This document shows positions 54,751 through 63,343 of a DNA stretch of 64,000 nt, one piece after another. The position numbers and the translations under genes were made by a program. This DNA comes from Planctomycetota bacterium. Its GTDB lineage: Bacteria; Planctomycetota; UBA1135; GCA-002748355. The DNA lies in the NCBI GenBank assembly GCA_020638795.1, contig JACKHW010000011.1:74292-138291 (forward strand), in the 5' to 3' direction. The first letter of the stretch is position 1. Each line of letters begins with the position of its first letter. Below the pieces are notes generated by a model, which was given only the letters and a program-made list of their open reading frames with translations, made no database searches and was not told where the DNA came from.

Positions 54751-56424
54751 ATGCAACCGACCAGCGAACAGCAGCAAGCCATCGACTTCTTCAAACATGG
54801 AACCACGCTGAAGATCAACGCATTCGCCGGCACTGGAAAGACCACGACGCTCAAGATGCTAGCCCAAGCATCACCGCGGCTGCAGGGAACGTACCTCGCT
54901 TTCAACCGGTCGATAGCTGACGCCGCTGCCAAAGACTTCCCAAGGGCCGTCACATGCAAGACCGTCCACTCGCTCGCATATGCCTCGACGGACTCGACGT
55001 ACAAATCCAATCGCGGCAAGATGACGGAGCGCATGTTTGGCAACCAAGTCGCAAAGGTGCTCGAGCTCGACGCAGTTCCATTCGGACGCGAATACGGAAC
55101 TCTCCAAAGCCGCTCGCTTGGTTTTCTAGTGGCTGACACGGTTCGGAACTACTGCCAGAGTAGCTCACAGTGCATCGACGCTACCCATGTCCGCATGCAC
55201 GGAATGACCGAGCTCCTCCCGCATGATTGGAAGCGGCAGCTCAGTGACCATGTCGTGCTGAAAGCGAATTTGCTGTGGCGTCGCATGCGCGATTCGCGTG
55301 ACGCGACTCCTTTGGGGCACGACGGCTACCTCAAACTTTGGGCTCTGTCAAAGCCTCGAATACACGGCGATTACATCTTCCTCGATGAAGCTCAGGACAC
55401 GAACCCTGTGGTTCTTGAAGTCGTGAAAAGCCAAGAGGCACAAGTGGTATTCGTAGGTGATCGACACCAACAAATCTACGAATGGCGCGGAGCCGTCAAT
55501 GCCATGGAGCAGGTATCAACGGCCCACGAGTCCTACCTGACGCGATCGTTTCGCTTCGGCCCGCAAATTGCCGCCGCGGCGTCGACAGTGTTGGAGTCTC
55601 TAGGCGAAAAGCGAGCGATTGAAGGCAACCCAGATAAAGAAAGCCATGTCGGATGCGAGCGACCTGCAGCGATCGTCTGTCGCACAAACGCATCCGTTAT
55701 CCTCGCCGTATTGAATGCAGTCGATGCTGGGCGCCGAGTGTGCGTGGTCGGTGGCGTCGGCGAGCTTTTGCGGATGCTCGAGGCCGTCACCGAACTCAAA
55801 GCAAATCGACCGGCGGACGTCGCTGAGTTCTTCGGCTTCTCATCGTGGACTGAGGTCGTTGCTTTTTCTCGTCGACCCGAGGGTGAGTACATAAAGACAT
55901 TCGTGAATCTGGTCGAGCGGCACGGAGAAACACATCTACAACGTGAACTCAAGCGCACTTCGTCTGACGAGCTCGCGTCCGACCTGATCGCGACGACTGC
56001 GCACAAGGCAAAGGGCAGAGAATGGAGCACAGTCGCTCTTACTGACGATTATCTCATCGCGAAGGACGAAAAGGGAGCGAACAAGTTAGAGAGCTTAGAC
56101 CCAAGCGAACTTCGCACACTCTACGTGGCAATGACACGTGGTCGCGAGGCTGTGGGTGTACCTAAGAGGCTCGTAAGCCAGTTCGGGATCAGAGAAAATC
56201 CACTCATCCAGCCCTCGACACCCGACACGGTGGCGCCAAGCATTTCGGCACAGACAGTGACGCCGTACGAGCGCACAGCAGACGGTGGCTGTCAAGTGCG
56301 TGAGTCCGAAGCGTCATACGGCTCCCGTCAGACCACCAGCCAGAGCCCCGTTGTGCCGACATGGTTCTGGGCTGTGATTGCAGCGCTAGCTGCATACGCC
56401 GTTTTCAAGGTAAGCACCCGATAG
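54751..56424 (+). CDS. UvrD/Rep-family helicase with C-terminal membrane anchor; 3' end altered by IS66
   Basis: This is a 557-residue SF1A helicase with the start at 54751 (MQPTSEQQQAIDFF, Q motif). Visible motifs are NAFAGTGKTTTL (Walker A), AFNRSIA, FLDEAQDTNP (Walker B, about 210), GDRHQQIYEWRGA, ATTAHKAKGREWSTV (motif V) and LYVAMTRGREAVG (motif VI). It resembles Fbh1-type helicases. The last 20 residues (PTWFWAVIAALAAYAVFKV) are a clear hydrophobic helix, so the protein is tail-anchored. Base composition is visibly less GC-rich than in neighbours, which suggests transfer. The stop codon lies inside the left end of the IS66. Without the IS the gene would end KYV-stop, read through the target duplication at 58752, so the insertion changes only the last residues. 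Confidence 0.88.
   Translation: MQPTSEQQQAIDFFKHGTTLKINAFAGTGKTTTLKMLAQASPRLQGTYLAFNRSIADAAAKDFPRAVTCKTVHSLAYASTDSTYKSNRGKMTERMFGNQVAKVLELDAVPFGREYGTLQSRSLGFLVADTVRNYCQSSSQCIDATHVRMHGMTELLPHDWKRQLSDHVVLKANLLWRRMRDSRDATPLGHDGYLKLWALSKPRIHGDYIFLDEAQDTNPVVLEVVKSQEAQVVFVGDRHQQIYEWRGAVNAMEQVSTAHESYLTRSFRFGPQIAAAASTVLESLGEKRAIEGNPDKESHVGCERPAAIVCRTNASVILAVLNAVDAGRRVCVVGGVGELLRMLEAVTELKANRPADVAEFFGFSSWTEVVAFSRRPEGEYIKTFVNLVERHGETHLQRELKRTSSDELASDLIATTAHKAKGREWSTVALTDDYLIAKDEKGANKLESLDPSELRTLYVAMTRGREAVGVPKRLVSQFGIRENPLIQPSTPDTVAPSISAQTVTPYERTADGGCQVRESEASYGSRQTTSQSPVVPTWFWAVIAALAAYAVFKVSTR
56402..56409. repeat. IS66 target-site duplication, left copy
   Basis: TTTTCAAG immediately precedes the left inverted repeat (GTAAGC at 56410). 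The identical 8 bases follow the right end at 58752-58759. Eight bases is the duplication length known for IS66. Confidence 0.92.
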
Positions 56425-56481
56425 ACCCCACCCTTGATCTTCAGGGCCGATTCGGTGCAGCGCGCCGCTGCCGCTCGCTCG

Positions 56482-57993
56482 CTACTGCTGCGCCGACTTC
56501 CAATCCCGGGGCGTGAGACGTTCAATCTCCGCGCTTGGCGTCGTCGCGAGTCGCTCGAGCACGTCGGTGAGGTAGGCGAAGGGGTCGATGCCGAGTTCCC
56601 AGCAGCCCACAGTCAACGAGTAGAGCGTCGCCGCACGATGACCCCCGGCTTCGCTTCCGGCGAAGAGCCAGTTCTTGCGTCCGACGGCGACCTGGCGCAT
56701 CGCGCGTTCGGTTCGGTTGTTGTCGATCCGCAGTGACGGATCGTCGAGATAGCGTCGCAATGCGATGTGGTTCTTGACGAAGTACGTGACCGCCTTGCCG
56801 GTCGGACTCTTGGGAAGCACCCGATCGCCCAGCGCGCGAATCAGCTTCAACAGATCGTCGAAGAGCGGTGCCGATCGCGCTTGCCGCATGGCGTGCCGCT
56901 CCTCGTTCGGTCGAGCTTTGATCTCGCGTTCGATGGAGTACAGCTCGTGCATCGCCGCGAGGACCATCTCGGCGCGCGTGCGATCGGTTTTGAGTGCATC
57001 GAAGAAGCGACGACGTGCATGCGCCATGCAGCCGACTTCGCGGATGTGTCCATCTTCGTAGAGCTGGTTGTAGCCTCCATACGCATCTGCTTGCAGGTAG
57101 CCTCGATACCCATCGAGCATGCGTTTCGGCCCGTCGCGACTGCGGCCCATCGTGAAGTCGAAGACGACATCTCCCGTGTCTCCGAGATACGCCCAAAGGA
57201 AAGCGCGCTTGGATTGCTTCTTGCCACCAGCACCGAGCACCGTGATGGATGTGTCATCCGTCGCGATGTAGTTGCCGCGAAGGATTCTCTTGTGCATCGC
57301 GTCGACGATGGGCTGCAAAAGCCACGCGCTCTGACGGATCCAATCGCCGAGGGTCGACTCGGCAAGCTCGACGCCGTGGCGAAGCGCGATGCGCGCCTGG
57401 CGATACAGCGGGAGATGATCGCGATACTTCGCTGTGATCACTTGTGCCAACAGACTCGCGCCAGCCAGTCCTTTGTCGATCACTTGCGGCGGTAGATCCG
57501 GCGTCCAGACGCCGACTTCCTCGTGCTTCTTGCACGCGAGCTTCGGTCGGCGCAGCACGCGCACGAAGTAGCTCGCGGGCCGAAACTCGAGCTTCTCTGT
57601 GTCTTCGTACCCGATGATCTCACGAGGCTCGCCGCAGCACGGACATGCGCGCTCCTCGTCGGCGACCTCGATGACTTCCTCGACGCGCGGGATTCCCGAG
57701 CCGACTTTGGTGGCCTGGCGTGGCTTGCGCTTGGGCTTCTTCGTCTCGACGACTTCGTCGGCCTCATCGTCGGGCGCCTCATCTGCGTGCGGCGGAATCG
57801 CGTCGACGTCTTCCTCTTCGGGGCCGAAGCCCGGCAGGAATGGTTGATTGGAGAAGCGCTCAGTCTTCTTGCCGTGAAGGCGATCACGCAACGAGATCCA
57901 GAGCCGCTCGAAGTCGTCTCGTTGCTGCCGCAAGAGTACGATCTCTTCGCGCAGCTTGGCGTTCTCTCGTTCGAGTTCTTCGACGTTCGACAC
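56482..57993 (-). CDS. tnpC: IS66 transposase TnpC
   Basis: This is a 503-residue IS66 transposase with a GTG start (57991-57993). The order is: N-terminal coiled coil and leucine-zipper-like VEELERENAKLREEIVLLRQ; IS66 helical region; zinc-finger-like ACPCCGEP; and the DDE domain with TPDLPPQVIDKGLAG, ATDDTSITVLG (first Asp), LQADAYGGYNQLY (second Asp) and NNRTERAMRQVAVGRKNWLF (Glu). A conserved SLTVGCWELGIDPFAYL tail follows. It catalyses cut and joining at the element ends. Confidence 0.96.
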   Translation of the reverse strand: MSNVEELERENAKLREEIVLLRQQRDDFERLWISLRDRLHGKKTERFSNQPFLPGFGPEEEDVDAIPPHADEAPDDEADEVVETKKPKRKPRQATKVGSGIPRVEEVIEVADEERACPCCGEPREIIGYEDTEKLEFRPASYFVRVLRRPKLACKKHEEVGVWTPDLPPQVIDKGLAGASLLAQVITAKYRDHLPLYRQARIALRHGVELAESTLGDWIRQSAWLLQPIVDAMHKRILRGNYIATDDTSITVLGAGGKKQSKRAFLWAYLGDTGDVVFDFTMGRSRDGPKRMLDGYRGYLQADAYGGYNQLYEDGHIREVGCMAHARRRFFDALKTDRTRAEMVLAAMHELYSIEREIKARPNEERHAMRQARSAPLFDDLLKLIRALGDRVLPKSPTGKAVTYFVKNHIALRRYLDDPSLRIDNNRTERAMRQVAVGRKNWLFAGSEAGGHRAATLYSLTVGCWELGIDPFAYLTDVLERLATTPSAEIERLTPRDWKSAQQ

Positions 57994-58027
57994 GATGTCG
58001 TTGATACGTACGCCGCCTTCGAAGTGC

Positions 58028-58387
58028 TTACACTTTTCGAGGTTTTCTGTCGTACCAATTGCGGCGCTTTGCGCGCTCGAAGTCGAGTCCGCCGAGGAGC
58101 GCGTGCAGCTCGGTGGACGACAAGCTGAGAATGCTCGTGTCGCTCGCGTTCGGCCACGCGAAGCGACCCTTCTCGAGGCGCTTGAGCAAGAGCCAGTAGC
58201 CCGACGTCTCCCAGTACAAGATCTTGATGCGGTTCTTCGATCGATTGCAAAACACGAAGAGGTGGCCGCTCATCGGATCGAGCTCGTACAGATCGCGGGT
58301 GCACGCTGCGAGTCCATCGATCGCTTTGCGCAGATCCGTCGGGCCGCGCGCGAGGTAGATGCGGACCTGCGGTGGCAGACTCAGCAC
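58028..58387 (-). CDS. tnpB: IS66 accessory protein TnpB
   Basis: This is a 119-residue IS66 Orf2 protein (PF05717). The GTG at 58385-58387 is the start, giving VLSLPPQVRIYLARGPTDLR, followed by KAIDGLAA, LFVFCNRSKNRIKILYWE, YWLLLKRLEKGRF and WPNAS, all family signatures. A longer frame exists but would overlap tnpA fully. It overlaps the tnpA stop by 7 bases. TnpB is needed for IS66 transposition; its biochemical role is not settled. Confidence 0.95.
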   Translation of the reverse strand: MLSLPPQVRIYLARGPTDLRKAIDGLAACTRDLYELDPMSGHLFVFCNRSKNRIKILYWETSGYWLLLKRLEKGRFAWPNASDTSILSLSSTELHALLGGLDFERAKRRNWYDRKPRKV

Positions 58388-58698
58388 GTACTCACCGCCG
58401 CGATGAGTTGGCGCAGTTCGTCTGCGTCGTACGCGCGAGGGACGACGATGCGCAAGCCGCACGGCAGCACGATCTCGAAGGCCTGCGGTGCTGCGATGGC
58501 GGTGTCTGGTCGAATGTCGACTTCGACGAAGTCCTGGTCACGCTCGCGATCTCGGCGTCGCAGCTCACTGCGCCACCAGTAGATCGTCATCACGGACATG
58601 CCGTGAAGGTCGGCGAAGTCCCGCGTCGACAGCGCGCTGTTGTCGAGTTGGGCAAGGAGGCTGCGCATCTCGCGCTCGCGTGGAGTGGGCATCCGCAC
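58381..58698 (-). CDS. tnpA: IS66 accessory protein TnpA
   Basis: This is a 105-residue IS66 Orf1 protein. A helix-turn-helix at the N-terminus (STRDFADLHGMSVMTIYWWR) and the conserved C-terminal FEIVLPCGLRIVVPRAYDAD are visible. The start may be 58698 or the next ATG at 58692. It is the first gene of the IS66 operon and probably binds the element ends. Confidence 0.93.
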   Translation of the reverse strand: MRMPTPREREMRSLLAQLDNSALSTRDFADLHGMSVMTIYWWRSELRRRDRERDQDFVEVDIRPDTAIAAPQAFEIVLPCGLRIVVPRAYDADELRQLIAAVSTC

Positions 58699-58751
58699 GA
58701 TCGTGAGCCGGTCGCGAGGCGTTTTTCAGATGCGGTTCGTCGGGTGCTTAC

Positions 58752-58759
58752 TTTTCAAG
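58752..58759. repeat. IS66 target-site duplication, right copy
   Basis: TTTTCAAG follows directly after the right IS66 end at 58751 and equals 56402-56409. The bases after it (TACGTCTGA) restore the original helicase reading frame and stop. Confidence 0.92.
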
Positions 58760-58770
58760 TACGTCTGACC

Positions 58771-58807
58771 ACCAGCACAACTTCAGCGAAGTGGTGAGGC
58801 GAACGGA
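58771..58807 (+). repeat. Direct repeat, copy B (flanks the UvrD-like gene)
   Basis: The segment begins ACCAGCACAAC and aligns without gaps to 54520-54556 at roughly 80% identity. It begins 3 bases after the restored helicase stop (TGA at 58766-58768), so copies A and B bracket the gene closely. They may be attachment-site or duplication scars. Confidence 0.5.
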
Positions 58808-58929
58808 AAAGTTCGGAACGAGCGAATCAATGCAAAGCCGCGGAGTAGCCAAACGCCTCACCTCCCCACCATCAACGGAACTCCCCGTGCAGGCAGGCAA
58901 CACACGGTCATCGACGACCAGGCACCGCA

Positions 58930-61900
58930 CTACTTCATGACGTCCTGGATCAACTGAGCAATCGCTCGCGCATCGATACCACCGGCCGCGTCGTCTCGTG
59001 TGACGACCAAGGTCCCCACATTTCCGCCACCGTCTTCGTACAGAGCGATCCCGCTCTCTCGGTAGGCGGCCAACTTCCTTTCCCACCTCGCTGCGTACTC
59101 CGGGTTGTGCAGCATGCCGAGGTGCTCCCAGTAGAAGGTCTCGCCCGTATCATGGTCGATAATCGTGAAGTCGGGGTAGCGGATTGCACCCGACGAGAGC
59201 TTCAGGGGCTGCTCGTAGGCGTATCGATCGATCCCCTGGGAGAACAGCTCGTTGGCGATGATCACTTCGGACTTGGAACGCACGAGGTCGCCGCGCTTGG
59301 TTCGGTGGATCAGCCCCTCCTCAAGGAATCGCTGCATTCCCTCGACCGCGAACTCGACTGGGGCGGGCGGCTGAAACAAGTTGGTCATCCGACGCGCCAG
59401 GTCTGAGTACTCCTCGCGCGAGTACTTGCGCAGCGAGTGGAGATCTCCTTGGTGCAACACGATCACCCGATCCTGCTGGCGGGTGAGCGCGGTGTAGAGA
59501 AGCTCCCGTGAGAGTAGCCAGCACGGGTCGGGTAGAACGACGAAGCTCGTGCCAAACTCGCTCCCTTGGGTCTTGTGGACGGTCAAGGCGTAGGCGAGTT
59601 CGAGGGGGCTGCTGCCCTCGTCGCCGAACTCCGAGAGTAAATACGTATACTTGTGGCTCGGCTGCGACGTGAACTCGACCTCCAGCTGCTTGAACAGCTT
59701 CTTCATCTTGGCAGACTTGTAGCTCCCTACGACTAGTCCCACGTCGCCATTAGCCACATAGGAGTCACGCTTGGGCCACACCTTGCGGCGCGCGCTATTC
59801 TGTAGGTTGATGACCTTGTCACCGTAGATGATGCGGTCACGCCCTTGAGGTGGGTTGATCTTGCGTGACCAACCTTGCTTCTGCGCCTCCGCCATCCAAC
59901 CACGTCGGAAGGTACGCTGCATCAGCGCGTTGAGCGCCTCGACACCGTGTCCGCCCGGACGCACGGGAGAGATGATCTGCCAACAATCCGCCTGGGGATC
60001 CTCGGACGCACGGAAGTAGACCTTCCCGTTCGCATAGGCCTCGCCGCCGCTCAGCTTGCACTCGAAGCCAGCTTCGTCGTCGCGACCTGACAGCCCAAGT
60101 TCCGCCACGACCAGGTCGAGCAGCTGCTCGTGCAGCTCGTCAGGGTCAGTCCACTGAATGAACTCGATCTCGGCTAGGTTCTCGGTCGCCACCCGATCCC
60201 AGATCTCGTCCGCTCCGGGAGCCTTGCCCCCCGCGAACGAGCCTGCTAGCACGAGATCCGCACGGGCAGCACCCTGCTGGCGACGAGGGATGGTCAGCTC
60301 AGCGAATCCCGGAGCCACCCGGGGGAAACAAACCTCGCTGTCTTCCGGCGCGAGCTTGCGAACGATGTCCACGAAGGATCGTCCGCTACCGATCGGGGGT
60401 AGCTGGCGGTGGTCCCCAACGAAAACGAAACGCTCGACTCCCGTCATGGCATCGAGCAACGCTGCAAGCTGCTCCTCGGTGAGCATCGAGCACTCGTCGA
60501 TGATCACCGTCTTGTAATCGCCGCAACGACTTGCGCTGCCCGTCACGCAATAGGCTCCAGTCCGAGGATCGTAGCGCCCACCCAACGGCATCAGGAACTG
60601 GGCGATGGTCTGGCCCTTGCCCGCTTGACCAGTCTTCCTCTCGAGCTGCACGCGGGCCTTGCCCGTCGGAGCAAGCAGGAGGATTCCCCCCGCAACGATT
60701 GGTTCCAGCTGAAAGAGCATCTTGAGCAGGGTGGTCTTGCCTGTGCCTGCCGCTCCAATGAGGACCGACAGCCGCGAAATTGCCAGTTCCTCGAGTGCCG
60801 CCGCCTTCTCGGTACGGGCCGCTTCTTCGGCCTCTCGATCGAGAGGATCAGCCGGTAGGCCTCCCAGGACCTCATCAACTTGGGCGCGCCAATCCACGGA
60901 GAGCTCATGGCGACGGCTGCGAGGGCCGACCCGCTTTTGGACGGTCTCCCGAATCAAGTCGCCCGTTTTTTGGTAGCGATCTAGTTGGTACGCGGGCGAC
61001 CCATCGGCCATGGACTCCTCGATGACAACTGGAGCGAACAGCTCGCGCATCCCGGCCAGCACATCGACGCCAACAGGACACGGCGTGTCCAGCGGCATCG
61101 CCGCCACCCGATCCGTCAACCATCCACGAGGGAGCAGCGTATGCCCTTCTCCCGACGCCGCCTCGAGCGCCGCCACAACAAGGGCGCGCACACGCCGCGG
61201 ATCGACCCTGTCCTGCAGGCTCGAGACCTCCGGAAGAGGGTGCGCCTCGAGAACCACGGTCGATGGCAGCAGACCACGATCTATGGCCTCGACCGCGATC
61301 GGGTCCTCTGACGCACGGTCTAGCTCGTAGAGCAAGTATGGGTTGGCCAGGAGAGCTGCGTCGTCGAGACCACCCGGCCTGTGGTCGGGGTCAAAGAAGC
61401 GCTTCGCCTGATCCGCCGACAGCGAGAAGCGGCTGAGGAGCTTCAATAGCGCCTTCCGCTCTGCGCTCATGCCCACCCATGCCCGCTGAAACCCCTCACC
61501 GACTACTTCAGAGATGGCGCTCCCTGCCAGGTCGGGTGCTCTTAACACGGCCTCGAACTCGGGCCATGGATCAACGTTCCCGTCCGTCTGCTCCTTGGCA
61601 GCTTTCGCTGCGATCTCGTACGCCACAAGGTTGCCGCCCGGGCCAAGGAACGCAGTGAGGGCCGAGCCGAAGCCCGGGAACGGTCCTCGAAGTCGCCAGA
61701 GCCGATTGAGTTCTTCATCGAGCCAGTTTCGGACTCGTTGCCATGGCCCATCGTGGACCGCGGCGACCTCCTCCAGTGCCCGCACGCAACTCAAGATCGA
61801 AGCAATCGCGTGGTCGTGCGAGACGTGCTCTGTCGCGTAGGAGTAGCTACCGAACGCTTCGTCCGGCGCGAAGGCCACAAAACGCTCCGGGTCTTCGCCC

Positions 61901-62667
61901 TTCTCGACTGCGTAGTCCAGCAGCTCCGTGTACGGAAACAGGAACCCATCGCTGAAGCCGGGCCGGATCGAATGGGCGATGTTCCGCTCCCACAGCACGC
62001 AGCGCAGACCTTGGTGCTCTGGTCTGTCGTACTCGTATTCGACCGGGTCCCCGACCGAGAGTACGCGACCCACCCCAAGGATTACTCTCCGACCGCTAGA
62101 AGAGAGCGGCGTGTCCTTGGCGTAGAAGAAGCAGAGCGATTGCTTGGGCTCGACCGCCCCGAAGAACGTATCCAGCACTACGAGCTGGTTCTTCCGCTCC
62201 TGAATCCACGCGCTGTTGAAGTCGAGGGCGGGCTCGCGCTCTGCCTGAAAGTCGAGTTGCAACTCGTCCGCGAACTGCGCGACGTTCTCGGACAGCATCC
62301 AGCGGAACGGCACACATGCGGCGCTGTACGGCTGGGTCGTGTAGCTGGTCTCACGGAAGTGCCCGTAGAGATCCGGATTCTGAGCGGCATAGGGGTGATT
62401 CTTGCGCTGCGTGAACGCGAACGGTGCCATGAAGAACGCGCGTTCGTCAACGCACGGTGGCAACTCCGTCCTGCCGAGCTCATCAAGAGAAGCCCCCGCT
62501 ACGGACGACTCCGCGGTTTCATCCTTCTCCTCGGCGATGCGGCTTAGTGCTCGACACGATCCGTTGAGCTCCGGGCGAGCACACACCGTGCCGGCCCAGC
62601 CCGCGTCGTGCCAGGGCGCTCGAATCGAGAGATGCTGCGCGGGGAGTTTGCGCGCGCCAGCGATCAT
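58930..62667 (-). CDS. RecD-like SF1B helicase with C-terminal PD-(D/E)xK-like nuclease domain
   Basis: This is a 1245-residue protein. Residues 16-40 carry H-x2-GW-x-GT-x-C-x2-P-x5-C, the same signature as the McrB-like protein at 13291. Residues 60-600 show no family I can name (AFFMAPFAFTQRKNHPYA, VPFRWMLSE). The helicase follows: GAAGTGKTTLL near 637-648, LLAPTGKARVQLE, VIIDECSMLTEEQ near 720, GDHRQLPPIGSG near 745, YALTVHKTQGSEFG near 1030 and YTALTRQQDRVIV near 1062. The end looks like a nuclease: SKSEVIIANEL (about 1137), AIRYPDFTI (about 1165) and FYWEHLG (about 1178), a PD-(D/E)xK-like pattern with EHL in place of ExK. Its ATG overlaps the CHAT protease stop by ATGA, so the two form a unit. 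Confidence 0.88.
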   Translation of the reverse strand: MIAGARKLPAQHLSIRAPWHDAGWAGTVCARPELNGSCRALSRIAEEKDETAESSVAGASLDELGRTELPPCVDERAFFMAPFAFTQRKNHPYAAQNPDLYGHFRETSYTTQPYSAACVPFRWMLSENVAQFADELQLDFQAEREPALDFNSAWIQERKNQLVVLDTFFGAVEPKQSLCFFYAKDTPLSSSGRRVILGVGRVLSVGDPVEYEYDRPEHQGLRCVLWERNIAHSIRPGFSDGFLFPYTELLDYAVEKGEDPERFVAFAPDEAFGSYSYATEHVSHDHAIASILSCVRALEEVAAVHDGPWQRVRNWLDEELNRLWRLRGPFPGFGSALTAFLGPGGNLVAYEIAAKAAKEQTDGNVDPWPEFEAVLRAPDLAGSAISEVVGEGFQRAWVGMSAERKALLKLLSRFSLSADQAKRFFDPDHRPGGLDDAALLANPYLLYELDRASEDPIAVEAIDRGLLPSTVVLEAHPLPEVSSLQDRVDPRRVRALVVAALEAASGEGHTLLPRGWLTDRVAAMPLDTPCPVGVDVLAGMRELFAPVVIEESMADGSPAYQLDRYQKTGDLIRETVQKRVGPRSRRHELSVDWRAQVDEVLGGLPADPLDREAEEAARTEKAAALEELAISRLSVLIGAAGTGKTTLLKMLFQLEPIVAGGILLLAPTGKARVQLERKTGQAGKGQTIAQFLMPLGGRYDPRTGAYCVTGSASRCGDYKTVIIDECSMLTEEQLAALLDAMTGVERFVFVGDHRQLPPIGSGRSFVDIVRKLAPEDSEVCFPRVAPGFAELTIPRRQQGAARADLVLAGSFAGGKAPGADEIWDRVATENLAEIEFIQWTDPDELHEQLLDLVVAELGLSGRDDEAGFECKLSGGEAYANGKVYFRASEDPQADCWQIISPVRPGGHGVEALNALMQRTFRRGWMAEAQKQGWSRKINPPQGRDRIIYGDKVINLQNSARRKVWPKRDSYVANGDVGLVVGSYKSAKMKKLFKQLEVEFTSQPSHKYTYLLSEFGDEGSSPLELAYALTVHKTQGSEFGTSFVVLPDPCWLLSRELLYTALTRQQDRVIVLHQGDLHSLRKYSREEYSDLARRMTNLFQPPAPVEFAVEGMQRFLEEGLIHRTKRGDLVRSKSEVIIANELFSQGIDRYAYEQPLKLSSGAIRYPDFTIIDHDTGETFYWEHLGMLHNPEYAARWERKLAAYRESGIALYEDGGGNVGTLVVTRDDAAGGIDARAIAQLIQDVMK

Positions 62668-63305
62668 CGGCCTCCTCCAGTTGCCGCCAACTTGGTCTCG
62701 TCTGCGGAAATCCCCTGACGCACCAACAAGATCGGCACCTCCGAATCCCGCTCGAACTCCGCCAGCTTCAGGTCAAGGACGCCCTGATCAAAGGCCTCCT
62801 TCACGGTGCATCCGAATCCGAGCCCTCGGTAGAAGGCTGCTGCGAAGACTCGCGCCGCTTCGTCATCGATTCCATCGTTCATGCCGACCACGAAGTCGAG
62901 CAAGTCCGAAAGCACTTTCGCCTGCTCATCCGACTCGCAAGCGTTCAGAACCACCACCCGCACCCCTTTGCCATGATCGCGAAACAGGTCTCGAAGCGTC
63001 TGCGACGAGACCGTCTTGTCTTCGTCAGCCTGCTCGCTGTGAAAGACAAGTCCCTCGGCACCTGCCCCGTGCCCTGAGAACTGTACGACTGTGGGCCGTT
63101 CCTCGAGGAGGATCTGCTGCAGGTCCAGAGGCCGAACAGGCCACCGCGACTTGAAGAGGAAGGCGTCACGGTAGTCCGCTGCGCGCATCTTGTTCTCGAT
63201 GTCGCGAGCCTCTTCGTCGAGCGCAAGTTCATTCAGGTCGGCGACACGGGGATTCGAACCGATAAAGAGGATCTTCACGATGCTAGCTTCACTTGAGTCG
63301 GTCAC
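62664..63305 (-). CDS. CHAT-domain (caspase-like) protease
   Basis: This is a 213-residue protein from GTG 63303-63305; a GTG 9 codons further in (at KILFIGSNP) is an alternative. It is almost only a CHAT peptidase domain: KILFIGSNP first strand, TVVQFSGHGAGAEGLVF with catalytic His79, VRVVVLNACESDEQAK with catalytic Cys123, and ARVFAAAFYRGLGFG followed by AFDQGVLDL, as in CHAT proteins. There is no TPR, membrane segment or effector-associated domain. It should be a Cys protease cutting after a specific residue, probably activated when its partner helicase detects invading DNA; this role is inferred. The stop overlaps the helicase start (62664-62667). An IS21-like end begins about 9 bases upstream of the start. 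Confidence 0.85.
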   Translation of the reverse strand: MTDSSEASIVKILFIGSNPRVADLNELALDEEARDIENKMRAADYRDAFLFKSRWPVRPLDLQQILLEERPTVVQFSGHGAGAEGLVFHSEQADEDKTVSSQTLRDLFRDHGKGVRVVVLNACESDEQAKVLSDLLDFVVGMNDGIDDEAARVFAAAFYRGLGFGCTVKEAFDQGVLDLKLAEFERDSEVPILLVRQGISADETKLAATGGGR

Positions 63306-63343
63306 GAGATGATTGTCACAGACCGCCCTAAACCGAACATCCA

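Larger units (their letters stand above)
56410..58751 (-). mobile_element. Complete IS66-family insertion sequence
   Basis: This 2342-bp element is bounded by inverted repeats with GTAAGCACCCGA at both outer ends (56410-56421 and, reversed, 58740-58751), extending with mismatches to about 21 bp. It carries tnpA, tnpB and tnpC in the usual order on the minus strand, all intact. It is flanked by a perfect 8-bp duplication TTTTCAAG. The lack of decay suggests a recent insertion. The target is the extreme 3' end of the UvrD-like helicase gene. Confidence 0.96.
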
